From assembly GCF_037860755.1 (NCBI RefSeq), contig NZ_JBBEOI010000009.1, forward strand, positions 1 through 43,984: 43,984 bases of DNA. Reading direction: 5' to 3'. The DNA comes from Aquipuribacter hungaricus (GTDB lineage: Bacteria; Actinomycetota; Actinomycetes; Actinomycetales; JBBAYJ01). The translations under genes and the position numbers were made by a program. Positions 27,058 to 38,745 of this stretch are shown here, piece after piece; position 1 is the first letter of the stretch, and each line of letters opens with the position of its first letter. The notes beneath the pieces were generated by a model. That model saw only the letters and a program-made list of their open reading frames with translations. It was not told the origin of the DNA and did not search any database.

Positions 27058-29565
27058 TCACTCGGTCGTGATCGCCCGCAGCACGTCGATGCGGGTGGCG
27101 CGCCAGGCCGGCAGGAGCGCGGCGACGACCCCCACCACGGCGGAGCCGACGAGCACGACGAGCACCGTCTCCCACGGCACGGAGAGCACGGACAGACCGT
27201 CGTCCTGCAGCGCCTGCTGCAGCGCGATGCCGAAGGCCAGGCCGAGCACCACGCCGAGCATCGCGCCGAACACCGTGGTGGCGACCGACTCGACGGTGAC
27301 CACGCGGCGCAGCTGGCCGCGGGTGAGGCCGATCGCCCGCAGCAGCCCGATCTCGCGGGTCCGCTCGACGACCGACAGCGCGAGGGTGTTGACCACGCCG
27401 AGGGTGGCGATGACCAGCGACAGCCCGAGCAGGGCGTACAGCAGGCCGAGCACCGTGTTGATCTGCTCGGTCTGCGAGGACGTGAACTCCTCGGAGTCCA
27501 GCACCGACAGCGTGAGGTACTCCGCCGCCACGTCCGTGACGTCGGCGCGCACCGCGGCGAGGTCCGCGTCGTCGGCGACGTCGACGAGCAGCAGCTGCAG
27601 ACCCTGCCCCTGTCCGGCGAGCGCGGCGGTCGAGGCGTCGTAGACGTCCTGGGACACGACGACGTCGCCGGCGAGGATCTGGCTGTCCTCGAACACCGCG
27701 AGCACCTCGCGGCCGGCCGCCGCGCCGGTGGCCACCTGGACCTCGACGGTGTCGCCGACCGCCACGTCCCACGCCTCGGTGTCGGACTCCGACAGCCACA
27801 CCCCGTCGCCCAGCTCCTCCAGCGAGCCGTCGACCACGGTGACGTCGACGAGACCGGGCAGGGTCCCGGGGTCGACGGCCAGCACGTTGCCGTCCTCGCC
27901 GTCCACGGTGCCGGGCGTGGACGGCAGCGGGAGCACGGCCTCGACCCCGTCGATGCCGGCGACCTGCTGCGTGATGGTCAGGGGGACCGTCGGGGCGCCG
28001 CCGTCGCTGATGACGAGGTCGCCGAGGAACTCGTCCTCGACGATGTCCGCGACGCTGGAGGAGGCGGACGACGCGAGCACCGACACGGCGCCGACCAGCG
28101 CCAGTCCGACCATGAGGGCGCTCGCGGTGGCCGCGGTGCGGCGGGGGTTGCGCAGGCCGTTGCGCTGGGCGAGCCGGCCGACCGGCCCGCGGGCGAACGG
28201 CGCGGTGAGCAGCCACACGACGGGCTTGGAGACCGCGGGGCTGGCGACGGCGACACCGAGGAACACCGCGAGCACGCCCGTCCCGAGCACGGCGAGCGGC
28301 TGCTCGGTGACGGTGTCGGTGAGCACGAGCGCCATGGCCGCGGCGCCGACCGCCGCCAGGGCGAGCCCGGCGAGGGCCCGGGCGCGGACCGCGGACCGGG
28401 GCAGGGCCTGGTCGTCGCGCATGGCGGCGACCGGGGCGACGGACGAGGCGCGGCGGGCGGGCAGCACCGCGGCGAGCGCGGTGACGACCACCCCGACGAG
28501 CAGCGTCGCCACCACGGTCCGGGCGTTGACCGGCAGACCGGCGAGGTCCAGGCCGAACAGCGTGCTGATGAGCTGCTGGAGCCCGGCCGCCAGGGCGATC
28601 CCGATGCCGAGGCCGGCCACCGAGCCGACCAGGCCGACGAGCAGGGACTCGCCGAGCACCGACAGCGTCACCTGGTTGCGGGAGGCGCCGACGGCGCGGA
28701 GCAGAGCGAGCTCCCGGGTCCGCTGGGCGACGAGCATGGAGAAGGTGTTGAAGATGATGAAGGCGCCGACGAACAGCGCGACGCCGGCGAAGACGAGCAG
28801 GAACGCGGTGACGAACCCGAGCGCCTCCGACAGCGCGTCCTGGGTCTCGTCGGCCTGGGCCTGACCGGTGACGGCCTCGGCGCCCCCCGGCACGAGCGGC
28901 GCCACGGCGTCGACGACCTCCTGCTGCGAGGTCCCGTCCTCGCCCGTGACCGTGAAGGACTGCACCTGCCCGGTGGGCGCGAACTGCTGGCGCGCGAGCT
29001 CGGGCTCCAGGAGCACGATCGCGGCGCCGGCGGTCGGGGTGTCGTTCGTGGCCTCGCCGACCAGGGTGACGTCGACCGGCGTGCCGTTGACGACGACGAC
29101 CGTCTCGTCGCCCAGGGCCAGGCCCGAGCGCTCCAGGGTCGTCGACTCCACGACCAGCTCGTCGGCGGCCTCGGGCGCGCGCCCGTCGACCAGGCGCACC
29201 GAGGGGTCGTCGGGGTCCCACGCGAAGCCGAACGCCGGGGCGCCGCCGGAGCGGACGGCGGTGCCGTCCGCGCCCTGCATGACGGCGTTGCCCTGCAGCG
29301 CCGGGATGGCGCGCTCGACGCCGTCGGCCTGCTCGAGCTCGTCGGCGAGCGCCAGGTTGAGCCCGCCCAGCTCGGTGTCCTCGGTGAGGCGGACCACGGC
29401 GTCGGTGGAGTCCGACGTGGCGAAGATGGCGGAGAACGTCTCGTCGATGGAGTCGGTGAGCACGAACGAGCCGGCGACGAAGGCGGTGCCGAGCATGACC
29501 GCCAGGCCGGTGAGAAGGAGCCGCACCAGGTGCCCGCGCACGTTGGCCAGGGTGACCCTGAGCAT
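27058..29565 (-). CDS. MacB/FtsX-type ABC transporter permease (two FtsX domains)
   Basis: An 835-residue membrane protein with the N-terminal helix typical of the family (A-N-V-R-G-H-L-V-R-L-L-L-T-G-L-A-V-M-L-G), a large extracellular domain, three helices (about 250-370), a second copy starting with R-N-G-L-R-N-P-R-R-T-A-A-T-A-S-A-L-M-V-G-L, a second extracellular domain and the last helices, ending A-T-R-I-D-V-L-R-A-I-T. Such Gram-positive proteins export or extract lipids, peptides or antibiotics, or transmit force to wall enzymes; the cargo is unknown. Its ATG shares one base with the TGA of the ATPase gene (TGATG), so both are made together. Confidence 0.93.
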   Translation of the reverse strand: MLRVTLANVRGHLVRLLLTGLAVMLGTAFVAGSFVLTDSIDETFSAIFATSDSTDAVVRLTEDTELGGLNLALADELEQADGVERAIPALQGNAVMQGADGTAVRSGGAPAFGFAWDPDDPSVRLVDGRAPEAADELVVESTTLERSGLALGDETVVVVNGTPVDVTLVGEATNDTPTAGAAIVLLEPELARQQFAPTGQVQSFTVTGEDGTSQQEVVDAVAPLVPGGAEAVTGQAQADETQDALSEALGFVTAFLLVFAGVALFVGAFIIFNTFSMLVAQRTRELALLRAVGASRNQVTLSVLGESLLVGLVGSVAGLGIGIALAAGLQQLISTLFGLDLAGLPVNARTVVATLLVGVVVTALAAVLPARRASSVAPVAAMRDDQALPRSAVRARALAGLALAAVGAAAMALVLTDTVTEQPLAVLGTGVLAVFLGVAVASPAVSKPVVWLLTAPFARGPVGRLAQRNGLRNPRRTAATASALMVGLALVGAVSVLASSASSSVADIVEDEFLGDLVISDGGAPTVPLTITQQVAGIDGVEAVLPLPSTPGTVDGEDGNVLAVDPGTLPGLVDVTVVDGSLEELGDGVWLSESDTEAWDVAVGDTVEVQVATGAAAGREVLAVFEDSQILAGDVVVSQDVYDASTAALAGQGQGLQLLLVDVADDADLAAVRADVTDVAAEYLTLSVLDSEEFTSSQTEQINTVLGLLYALLGLSLVIATLGVVNTLALSVVERTREIGLLRAIGLTRGQLRRVVTVESVATTVFGAMLGVVLGLAFGIALQQALQDDGLSVLSVPWETVLVVLVGSAVVGVVAALLPAWRATRIDVLRAITTE

Positions 29566-30320
29566 CAGAGGTCGCCCATGGTCTTCATCCGGTCCAGGAC
29601 GGACTCGGCGGTGGGGCGGCGCATCTCGTCGACGAACGACCCGTCGGCCATGAAGACGACGCGGTCGGCGTAGGCGGCGGCGGACGGCTCGTGGGTGACC
29701 ATGACGATGCTCTGGCCGAACTCGTCGACGCTGCGGCGCAGGAACCCCAGCACCTCCGCGGACGAGCGGGAGTCGAGGTTGCCGGTGGGCTCGTCGGCGA
29801 ACACGATCGCGGGCCGGCCCACCAGCGCGCGGGCGGAGGCGACCCGCTGCTGCTGGCCGCCGGACAGCTCGTTGGGGCGGTGGCTGAGCCGGGGGCCGAG
29901 CCCGAGGATGCCGACCACCGTGTCGTACCAGTCCTTGTCGACCTTCCGCCCGGCGATGTCCATCGGCAGCGTGATGTTCTCGGCGGCGCTCAGGGTCGGG
30001 ACGAGGTTGAACGACTGGAAGACGAAGCCGATGCGGTCGCGCCGCAGCCGGGTGAGCGCCTTGTCGCCGAGCGTCGAGACGTCGACGCCGTCCACGACGA
30101 CCTGGCCGGAGGTGGGGGTGTCCAGGGCGGCCATGCAGTGCATGAGCGTGGACTTGCCCGAGCCGGACGGCCCCATGATCGCCGTGAACTCCCCGCGCGC
30201 GAAGTCGATGTCGACCCCGGCGAGGGCGTGCACGGCGGCCTCGCCGCGGCCGTAGACCTTGGTCAGGCCGCGGGCGGTGGCGACGGCGTCACGGAGGTGG
30301 CGTCCGGAGTCAGGGCTCAT
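29565..30320 (-). CDS. MacB/LolD-type ABC transporter ATPase
   Basis: A 251-residue ATPase partner of the downstream permease. Walker A is G-P-S-G-S-G-K-S, the signature L-S-G-G-Q-Q-Q-R and Walker B I-V-F-A-D-E-P-T-G-N-L-D; the last is characteristic of the LolD/MacB group. A-R-G-L-T-K-V-Y-G starts the core. I chose the ATG at 30320 because it gives the family's usual length. An in-frame GTG at 30437 (V-S-E-T-T-R) would add 39 residues of Pro-rich sequence and is a real alternative. The promoter TATGGT at 30516-30521 lies upstream of both. Confidence 0.88.
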   Translation of the reverse strand: MSPDSGRHLRDAVATARGLTKVYGRGEAAVHALAGVDIDFARGEFTAIMGPSGSGKSTLMHCMAALDTPTSGQVVVDGVDVSTLGDKALTRLRRDRIGFVFQSFNLVPTLSAAENITLPMDIAGRKVDKDWYDTVVGILGLGPRLSHRPNELSGGQQQRVASARALVGRPAIVFADEPTGNLDSRSSAEVLGFLRRSVDEFGQSIVMVTHEPSAAAYADRVVFMADGSFVDEMRRPTAESVLDRMKTMGDL

Positions 30321-30507
30321 GCGGCCATCGTCCTGGACGACCGTCGCCGTGCGGGCACCGGTCACGGCGTGCGGGCCGCCGGGACCGGTGGGCTGGGCGG
30401 GAGGCTGGTGGAGGGCGCTGCGCGTGGTCTCGCTCACGGGGATGTCCGTCTCTGCAGGGGGACCCCGGGGCGTCCGGGGGGAGGGCACCAGCGAAGCGGG
30501 CGGCGGG

Positions 30508-30545
30508 GGCGCCGGACCATAGGGGTTCCCCCCGGTCCTGGCGCC
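30508..30545. promoter_or_regulatory. imperfect inverted repeat flanking a TATGGT -10 box
   Basis: Arms GGCGCCGGACC (30508-30518) and GGTCCTGGCGCC (30534-30545) are complementary apart from one extra base, with a 15-bp gap. The right-hand arm overlaps the -10 box of the ABC exporter, so a repressor bound here would block it. The remainder of the 30321-30651 gap shows only GC-rich sequence, with a possible N-terminal extension of the ATPase. Confidence 0.35.
30516..30521 (-). promoter_or_regulatory. -10 box TATGGT of the ABC exporter operon
   Basis: Minus-strand TATGGT in an otherwise extremely GC-rich spacer, about 190 nt before the ATG at 30320 or about 70 nt before the alternative GTG at 30437. 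No clear -35. Confidence 0.4.
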
Positions 30546-30651
30546 GGGCGGCACCAGGGAGCACCCTGACGCCGACCCCGGGTCCCGGGCTGCGCGCCGT
30601 CCCGGCCGTCGTCCTGCCGGCCGTCCGGGGGGACCGGTGAGCGGCGTCCTG

Positions 30652-31656
30652 TCAGCCCTCGTCGTCGCCGGGGAGGTCGGGCTGCACCGGCCGCATGACC
30701 CGGTCGAGCGCGTCCTCCGGCAGCGGGGGAGGGGTCCCGCCGGTCGTGGGGCAGAGCGCGGCGTGGTCGCACCACCGGCACACCCGCCCGGGGTTGGGCC
30801 GCCAGTCCCCGGTCTCCGCTGCCGTGCGGATCGCCCGCCACAGCTGCAGCAGGGTGCGCTCGAAGGCGAGCAGCTGCGCCTCGTCGACGTCCAGCGGCAG
30901 GGTCTGGCCCTGGCCGCCCACGTAGACCAGCTGCACCCGGGAGGGGACCCGGCCGCGGGTGCGCCACAGCAGCAGCGCGTAGAACTTCATCTGGAACAGG
31001 GCGCGCTGCTCGAACGCCTCGCTCGGCGCCCGCCCCGTCTTGTAGTCCACGATCCGGATCCGCCCGTCCGGCGCGACGTCGACCCGGTCGACGATGCCGC
31101 GCAGCACCAGCTCCTCGCTCACCTGGTGCTCCACGAACACCTCGCGCCCGTCGGGCTCGAGCCGGGTCGGGTCCTCCAGCTCGAACCAGCGGCCCACCAG
31201 CCGCTCGGCCTCGGCCAGCCACCGGGCCTCGTCCTCGCCCTGCGGGGTGGCGGCGACCGGTGCGGGGACGGTGTCCGGTCCGTCGGGTGCAGCGGCTGCC
31301 GAGGGCACCGCGTCCTGCGCGACGACACCCCCGGGGGCGTCAGGGGCAGCAGGAGCGGCGAACAGGGAAGCCACCTCTGGCCGGGCGGCGACCACCTCCG
31401 CCAGGGCCGGCGCGAGCAGCGAGCGCGCGTGCTCCAGCGTGCGCCGCTCCGCCGGCACGTCGAAGAGCTGCTCCAGGGCGCGGTGGACCACCGTGCCCCG
31501 CACCGCGGCCGACGACGGCTGCTGCGGGAGCCGGTCGACCTGGCGGAACCGGTACATGAGCGGGCAGAGCTTGAAGTCCGCCGCGCGCGTCGGCGACAGG
31601 CTGCCCTGGCGCACCACGGGGGCCGCCAGGGGGACTGCGGTGGTCGTCCCGGTCAT
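30652..31656 (-). CDS. RecB-family nuclease with four-Cys iron-sulfur motif (Cas4/AddB-C-like)
   Basis: A 334-residue PD-(D/E)XK nuclease. Active-site residues: His59 in V-V-H-R-A-L, Asp190 in G-I-V-D-R-V-D, and Asp204/Lys206 in I-V-D-Y-K-T-G. Cys31 (F-K-L-C-P) combines with Cys293, Cys296 and Cys302 (C-R-W-C-D-H-A-A-L-C-P), the layout that holds a 4Fe-4S cluster in Cas4 and AddB. An Ala/Pro/Gly-rich insert at about 98-140 interrupts the fold. It stands alone without helicase or cas genes; a DNA-repair exonuclease role is likely. Genomic position just before the Pup-proteasome region is, as far as I know, conserved in actinobacteria. The ATG follows a TACCGT box by 7 nt. Confidence 0.92.
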   Translation of the reverse strand: MTGTTTAVPLAAPVVRQGSLSPTRAADFKLCPLMYRFRQVDRLPQQPSSAAVRGTVVHRALEQLFDVPAERRTLEHARSLLAPALAEVVAARPEVASLFAAPAAPDAPGGVVAQDAVPSAAAAPDGPDTVPAPVAATPQGEDEARWLAEAERLVGRWFELEDPTRLEPDGREVFVEHQVSEELVLRGIVDRVDVAPDGRIRIVDYKTGRAPSEAFEQRALFQMKFYALLLWRTRGRVPSRVQLVYVGGQGQTLPLDVDEAQLLAFERTLLQLWRAIRTAAETGDWRPNPGRVCRWCDHAALCPTTGGTPPPLPEDALDRVMRPVQPDLPGDDEG

Positions 31657-31663
31657 GGGGAGC

Positions 31664-31669
31664 ACGGTA
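31664..31669 (-). promoter_or_regulatory. -10 box TACCGT for the RecB-family nuclease gene
   Basis: Minus-strand TACCGT ends 7 nt before the ATG at 31656; near-leaderless. The rest of the divergent spacer to 31810 shows nothing else I can name. Confidence 0.55.
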
Positions 31670-31810
31670 GGTCGGCCCTGCGACAGAACGTCGGCGGACC
31701 GCAGCAGACCCGGCACAGGGCCACCTGGGTGGGCCTGCCCGGCGGAGCCTCGGCGGCCCCAGGGGCGGTGTGACGATCGACGCCCCGCACACGAACGAGG
31801 GGACCGTCGC

Positions 31811-32536
31811 ATGACCCGCACCACCAGCCCGTCCGTCGGAGCACCCGTCGGGACCGTCGTCATGACGCTCGCGCTCGTCGGCACCTTCGCGTTGGCGGGT
31901 TGCTCCGGGGACGGGGACGTCCAGGTGCCGAGGGCCGAACCTGCTTCCTCGACCAGTCCAGCCGCCCCCGAGGCGTCCGTCGAGCCCGACAAGGGCGCTA
32001 CCCCTCCGACAGACCCTCCCGCGACGGAGGCGACGGTCAGCGCAGCCGCCGCCGCCCCGAGCGGCACGGCCGCGTCCCCGTCCGGGACGGTGCCGGACGG
32101 GTGGCAGCTCGTCGACGACGGCAGCGGCCCGGTGTACGCGCTCCCGCCCGGCTTCGCGACCCAGGCCATGGGTGAGGTGACCGACGGTGTCGGTGTGACC
32201 GTCCACGGCCTGCAGGACGGCTCGCTCGTCGTGACGGACTCACGGCTGTCGGGGGCGCAGTTCGACGGCGCGCGCCCGGAGGACATCCTGGCGGGCGGCA
32301 TCGCCGGTGCTGCCGGCGGCGGCGGGCTGACTCCCGAGGACCGCGAGGACTTCACGGTGGACGGCCGACCGGCCGCCGGGTTCCGGGCCCCAGACCCGAC
32401 GGGCGGCGGTCGGTACCTGGCGGTCCGGCTCCTCGTCGACGGGGACGCCGTCATCAGCTTCATCTCCACCCAGGCCGACGAGGAGACTGCTGCGGCTGCG
32501 CTCGAGCAGGTCTGGGACACCCTCAGGCTGCCCTGA
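31811..32536 (+). CDS. secreted lipoprotein, function unknown
   Basis: A 241-residue lipoprotein: charged start, hydrophobic segment and L-A-G-C with Cys31. Residues about 35-95 are a Pro/Ala/Ser/Glu linker of low complexity. A globular domain of about 145 residues follows (D-G-W-Q-L-V-D-D-G near its start, F-I-S-T-Q-A-D-E-E-T near its end), with Gly-rich turns and no catalytic motif I know. The ATG has a GAGGGGA ribosome site about 9 nt upstream. The divergent RecB-type nuclease gene starts 154 bp away. The M50 protease gene follows after 32 bp with its own -10 box, so the two may be only partly co-expressed. Confidence 0.8.
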   Translation: MTRTTSPSVGAPVGTVVMTLALVGTFALAGCSGDGDVQVPRAEPASSTSPAAPEASVEPDKGATPPTDPPATEATVSAAAAAPSGTAASPSGTVPDGWQLVDDGSGPVYALPPGFATQAMGEVTDGVGVTVHGLQDGSLVVTDSRLSGAQFDGARPEDILAGGIAGAAGGGGLTPEDREDFTVDGRPAAGFRAPDPTGGGRYLAVRLLVDGDAVISFISTQADEETAAAALEQVWDTLRLP

Positions 32537-32556
32537 GCCCCCGCAGGCACCCCACG

Positions 32557-32562
32557 TACCCT
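32557..32562 (+). promoter_or_regulatory. -10 box TACCCT for the site-2 protease gene
   Basis: TACCCT, exactly 6 nt, then the GTG at 32569; leaderless arrangement. Confidence 0.6.
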
Positions 32563-32568
32563 CACCAG

Positions 32569-34751
<2,183 letters not shown>

Positions 34752-34818
34752 GGCGCCGGCCCCCTCTCCCGCACAGGAGAACGACCCCGAGGCCTGCCGC
34801 CCAGGCGGGTGCCGGGGC

Positions 34819-34824
34819 TACCGT
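34819..34824 (+). promoter_or_regulatory. -10 box TACCGT for the truncated haemoglobin gene
   Basis: TACCGT lies 18 nt before the ATG, with a GGAGGTGGGG ribosome site between them, so the leader would be only about 12 nt but includes a Shine-Dalgarno sequence. Confidence 0.45.
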
Positions 34825-34842
34825 CGTCGCGGAGGTGGGGCC

Positions 34843-35301
34843 ATGGTCGTGCCGACGGTCTACGCGTGGGCGGGCGGTGCGCCCGCGCTGCGCCGGCTCA
34901 CCGAGGTGTTCTACGCGCGGGTGCGGCAGGACGAGGTCCTCGAGCCGGTGTTCCGCAGGATGGGGCCGCACCACCAGGAGCACGTCGCCGACTGGCTGGG
35001 CGAGGTCTTCGGCGGGCCGCCGGTCTACACCCGGGAGCACGGCGGGTACCCCGCCATGCTGTCCCACCACCTCGGGCTGAGGATCACCGAGGCCCAGCGG
35101 GCCAGGTGGGCGGCGATGGTGGCCGCCAGCGCCGACGAGGCCGGGCTGCCGTCGGACCCCGAGTTCCGCTCCGCCTTCGTCGCCTACGTCGAGTGGGGCA
35201 CGCGCCTGGCCATGGCGAACTCCGCCGAGGGGGCCTCGCCGCCGCCGGCCGCCCCGGTGCCCCGCTGGGGGTGGGGCGAGGCGCCGCCCTACCTGCCCTG
35301 A
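34843..35301 (+). CDS. group II truncated haemoglobin
   Basis: A 152-residue haem protein with the 2-on-2 globin fold. Landmarks: [10 protein letters not shown] at the N-terminus, F-Y-A-R-V-R (distal Tyr24 at B10), Gly-rich turns G-G-P-P-V-Y and H-G-G-Y-P, proximal His76 in S-H-H-L-G-L-R-I, and Trp89 (G8), which marks group II (TrHbO type). These proteins bind oxygen and nitric oxide and are proposed to handle NO or assist respiration. The Pro-rich tail is a small extension. ATG is chosen because of the GGAGGTGGGG site. It lies between trmI and the proteasomal ATPase. Confidence 0.92.
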   Translation: MVVPTVYAWAGGAPALRRLTEVFYARVRQDEVLEPVFRRMGPHHQEHVADWLGEVFGGPPVYTREHGGYPAMLSHHLGLRITEAQRARWAAMVAASADEAGLPSDPEFRSAFVAYVEWGTRLAMANSAEGASPPPAAPVPRWGWGEAPPYLP

Positions 35302-35384
35302 GCGCCTGGTCAGGCTGCACCTCCCGTCGCGCCACGCCGGGCTGCCCAGCAGGCCCTGGGACGGTGGGCGCCGGACCCCCGGGT

Positions 35385-35390
35385 TACGGT
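35385..35390 (+). promoter_or_regulatory. arc: -10 box TACGGT for the proteasomal ATPase gene
   Basis: TACGGT precedes the GTG at 35423 by 32 nt, leaving a leader of about 26 nt that contains a GGGAGG ribosome site at 35411-35416. Confidence 0.5.
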
Positions 35391-35422
35391 TGGCGGGCAC
35401 CTCGAGGAACGGGAGGCCCACC

Positions 35423-37084
35423 GTGGACGAGTCCGGCGAACGCCTGAGGATCGACCGACTGCAGGACGAGGTGACGCGCGCGCGGGCCGAGGCCGGCAGG
35501 GTCTCGATGCAGAACGAGCGCCTCGCGGAGACCCTCCGCGACGCCCGCGAGCAGATCGTCTCGCTCAGGGGCGAGGTGGAGCGCCTCGCGCAGCCGCCCG
35601 CGTCCTTCGGCACCCTCGTGGCCGTCGGCGACGACGGCACGGCCGACATCACCACCGGGGGCCGCAAGCTGCGCGTCGCCGTGACCCCGGCGGTCCCGGT
35701 CGTGGACCTCCAGCCCGGTCGCGAGGTCATGCTCAACGAGGCGATGAACGTCGTCGCCGTCACCGGGTTCGAGCGCGTCGGCGAGCTCGTCACGGTCAAG
35801 GAGCTCATGCCGCCGGACCGTGCGCTGGTCGCCGCGCACGCCGACGAGGAGCGGGTCGTCCGCCTGGCCACCCCGCTGCTCGGCGAGCCGCTGCGCGTCG
35901 GGGACTCCCTGACCGTCGACACCCGCACCGGCTTCGCCTACGAGCGGGTCCCCAAGGCCGAGGTCGAGGACCTCGTCCTGGAGGAGGTCCCGGACATCGA
36001 CTACACCGACATCGGTGGTCTCGGCTCGCAGATCGAGACCATCCGCGACGCGGTCGAGCTGCCGTTCCTGCACCCGGAGCTCTTCGTCGAGCACGGGCTC
36101 AAGGCGCCCAAGGGCGTCCTGCTGTACGGCCCGCCCGGCTGCGGGAAGACGCTCATCGCCAAGGCCGTCGCGAACGGCCTGGCCAAGCAGGTCGCCCGCA
36201 CCCGCGGCGAGGACGGCAGCACCGCCCGCAGCTACTTCCTCAACATCAAGGGCCCCGAGCTGCTCAACAAGTACGTCGGGGAGACCGAGCGTCACATCCG
36301 CCTGGTGTTCCAGCGGGCGCGCGAGAAGGCGTCGCAGGGCACCCCGGTCGTCGTCTTCTTCGACGAGATGGAGTCCCTGTTCCGCACCCGCGGCTCGGGC
36401 GTGTCCAGCGACGTCGAGAACACCATCGTCCCGCAGCTGCTCGCGGAGATCGACGGCGTCGAGCGCCTCGAGAACGTCATCGTCATCGGGGCGTCGAACC
36501 GCGAGGACATGATCGACCCCGCCATCCTCCGCCCCGGCCGCCTCGACGTGAAGATCAAGATCGAGCGGCCCGACGCCGAGGGCGCCCGCGACGTGTTCAC
36601 CAAGTACCTGGTGCCGACGCTGCCGCTGCACGCGGACGACCTCGCCGCCCACGACGGCGACACCCGCGCCTGCGTCGAGGACATGATCGTGCGGATCGTC
36701 GAGCGGATGTACGCGGAGACCGAGGAGAACCAGTTCCTCGAGGTGACGTACGCCAACGGCGACAAGGAGGTCCTGTACTTCAAGGACTTCAACTCCGGCG
36801 CCATGATCCAGAACATCGTCGACCGGGCCAAGAAGATGGCCATCAAGGACCTGCTGACCACCGGCCAGCGCGGCATCCGGGTGGAGCACCTGTTCTCGGC
36901 GGTCGTCGACGAGTTCAAGGAGAACGAGGACCTGCCCAACACCACCAACCCCGACGACTGGGCGCGCATCTCGGGCAAGAAGGGCGAGCGGATCGTCTTC
37001 ATCCGCACGCTCGTGCAGTCCAAGCAGGGCACCGAGCCGGGCCGCCTCATCGACAACGTGCAGTCGACCGGCCAGTACCTCTGA
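35423..37084 (+). CDS. arc: proteasome-associated AAA ATPase (ARC/Mpa)
   Basis: A 553-residue hexameric unfoldase that captures pupylated proteins and threads them into the 20S proteasome. Residues about 3-55 form the coiled coil that binds Pup. Two OB-fold domains follow (about 60-200), then the AAA domain with Walker A G-P-P-G-C-G-K-T near 236, Walker [11 protein letters not shown] near 310 and a sensor/arginine region G-A-S-N-R. The C-terminus G-Q-Y-L is the tail that docks to the proteasome alpha ring. An upstream TTG at 35390 would overlap the -10 box; the GTG at 35423 has a GGGAGG site 6 nt away, so I use it. dop follows with a separate promoter. Confidence 0.96.
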   Translation: MDESGERLRIDRLQDEVTRARAEAGRVSMQNERLAETLRDAREQIVSLRGEVERLAQPPASFGTLVAVGDDGTADITTGGRKLRVAVTPAVPVVDLQPGREVMLNEAMNVVAVTGFERVGELVTVKELMPPDRALVAAHADEERVVRLATPLLGEPLRVGDSLTVDTRTGFAYERVPKAEVEDLVLEEVPDIDYTDIGGLGSQIETIRDAVELPFLHPELFVEHGLKAPKGVLLYGPPGCGKTLIAKAVANGLAKQVARTRGEDGSTARSYFLNIKGPELLNKYVGETERHIRLVFQRAREKASQGTPVVVFFDEMESLFRTRGSGVSSDVENTIVPQLLAEIDGVERLENVIVIGASNREDMIDPAILRPGRLDVKIKIERPDAEGARDVFTKYLVPTLPLHADDLAAHDGDTRACVEDMIVRIVERMYAETEENQFLEVTYANGDKEVLYFKDFNSGAMIQNIVDRAKKMAIKDLLTTGQRGIRVEHLFSAVVDEFKENEDLPNTTNPDDWARISGKKGERIVFIRTLVQSKQGTEPGRLIDNVQSTGQYL

Positions 37085-37167
37085 CCCCGTCGCCCCCGGG
37101 AGCCCTCGACGAGGGCCCCGGGGGACCGGGCCAGCACGGCGCCGCGGGTTGTGTCCGGCGCCCCCCG

Positions 37168-37173
37168 TAGCCT
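37168..37173 (+). promoter_or_regulatory. dop: -10 box TAGCCT for dop
   Basis: TAGCCT, exactly 6 nt, then the GTG of dop at 37180; leaderless arrangement. Confidence 0.6.
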
Positions 37174-37179
37174 GCGGGC

Positions 37180-38745
37180 GTGACGACGCGCCGGGTGATG
37201 GGGATCGAGACCGAGTACGGCATCACCGCGCCCGGGCGCCCGGGCAGCAACCCCATGCTGCTGTCCAGCCAGGTCGTCAACGCCTTCGCCACCCGGCCCG
37301 GCGGCCGCGTCGGCCGAGCCCGCTGGGACTACGAGGACGAGGCCCCGCTGCGCGACGCGCGCGGCGGCGAGCAGTCCCGGGGCAGCGCCGACCCCAGCCA
37401 GCTGACGGACGTCCCGGCCGCTGCCGGCGGCGCCATGCCCGACCTCGAGGACCCGTCGACCGCCAACGTCGTCCTCACGAACGGCGCCCGGCTCTACGTC
37501 GACCACGCCCACCCGGAGTACTCCTCGCCGGAGGTGACGGGCCCCCGCGCGGCCGTGGTGTGGGACAAGGCGGGGGAGCTGGTCATGCGCGAGGCCGCCG
37601 AGCGGGTCGGGGCGCAGCCCGGCCTCGGCGAGGTCCGGCTCTACAAGAACAACACCGACTCCAAGGGCGCCAGCTACGGCACGCACGAGAACTACCTGCT
37701 GAGCCGGGCCACCCCGTTCGCCGACGTCGTCGCCGGCCTCATCCCCTTCTTCGTCACCCGCCAGGTGTTCACCGGCGCCGGCCGGGTCTCGATCGGCCCC
37801 GACGGGTCGACGCCGGGGTTCCAGCTGTCGCAGCGGGCGGACTACATCGAGGTCGAGGTCGGCCTGGAGACCACGCTCAAGCGGCCGATCGTCAACACCC
37901 GGGACGAGCCGCACGCCAGCGCGGACCGCTACCGCCGCCTGCACGTCATCCTCGGCGACGCCAACCTGCTCGAGACCGCGACGTACCTCAAGGTCGGCAC
38001 CACCGCGCTCGTGCTCGACATGATCGAGGCCCGCAGCCTGCCCGGCGGGCTCGCCCTGGCCCACCCGGTCCGCGCGCTGCACGCCGTCAGCCACGACCCG
38101 ACGCTGAGGACGCTGGTCCGCACGCTCGACGGGCGCGAGATGACGGCCATCGACGTCCAGCACCGCTACCTCGAGGCGGCCGAGAAGCACGTCAAGTCCC
38201 GCCGCGACGACACCGACGTCGTCACCGCCACCGAGACCCGGGACGTCCTCGACCGGTGGTGGGACGTGCTCGACCGGCTGGCGAAGGACCCGATGACCGC
38301 CGCCCGGGACGTGGAGTGGGTCGCCAAGCTCCGCCTGCTGGAGTCCTTCCGCGACCGCGACGGGCTGTCCTGGGACTCCCCGCGCCTGGCCGCCATCGAC
38401 GTCCAGTGGTCCGACGTGCGCCCCGACCGCGGGCTCTACCACCGCCTCGTGGCCCGCGACGAGGTCGACCGGCTCGTCAGCGACGAGGAGGTCCGCGCCG
38501 CGGTCGACTCCCCGCCCGAGGACACCCGTGCGTGGTTCCGCGGCCAGTGCCTGTCCCGCTACGGCAGCGCCGTGGCCGCGGCGAGCTGGGACTCCGTCAT
38601 CTTCGACGTCCCCGGCCGCGGGGCGCTGCAGCGGGTGCCGACGCCGGAGCCGCTGCGGGGCACCCGGGAGCACGTCGGCGCCCTGCTCGACGCGAACCCG
38701 ACGGCCAGCGCCCTCGTCGAGGCCCTCACCCGGCCCGGGTCGTAG
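37180..38745 (+). CDS. dop: Pup deamidase/depupylase Dop
   Basis: A 521-residue enzyme of the glutamine-synthetase-like fold. It deamidates the C-terminal Gln of Pup to Glu and removes Pup from substrates, using ATP as a cofactor. [10 protein letters not shown] has the ATP/metal Glu, and [12 protein letters not shown] carries the nucleophile-type Asp. Residues about 40-85, rich in Gly/Ala/Asp, contain the Dop loop missing from PafA. K-N-N-T-D-S-K-G and N-T-R-D-E-P-H-A are conserved blocks. The stop TAG is the first three bases of a TAGGCT box that probably drives pup. Length is normal. Confidence 0.96.
   Translation: MTTRRVMGIETEYGITAPGRPGSNPMLLSSQVVNAFATRPGGRVGRARWDYEDEAPLRDARGGEQSRGSADPSQLTDVPAAAGGAMPDLEDPSTANVVLTNGARLYVDHAHPEYSSPEVTGPRAAVVWDKAGELVMREAAERVGAQPGLGEVRLYKNNTDSKGASYGTHENYLLSRATPFADVVAGLIPFFVTRQVFTGAGRVSIGPDGSTPGFQLSQRADYIEVEVGLETTLKRPIVNTRDEPHASADRYRRLHVILGDANLLETATYLKVGTTALVLDMIEARSLPGGLALAHPVRALHAVSHDPTLRTLVRTLDGREMTAIDVQHRYLEAAEKHVKSRRDDTDVVTATETRDVLDRWWDVLDRLAKDPMTAARDVEWVAKLRLLESFRDRDGLSWDSPRLAAIDVQWSDVRPDRGLYHRLVARDEVDRLVSDEEVRAAVDSPPEDTRAWFRGQCLSRYGSAVAAASWDSVIFDVPGRGALQRVPTPEPLRGTREHVGALLDANPTASALVEALTRPGS

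Noticed and set aside
35390-35422. TTG start for the proteasomal ATPase at 35390
   Set aside because: It overlaps the TACGGT -10 box and has no ribosome site, while the GTG at 35423 has GGGAGG 6 nt upstream.
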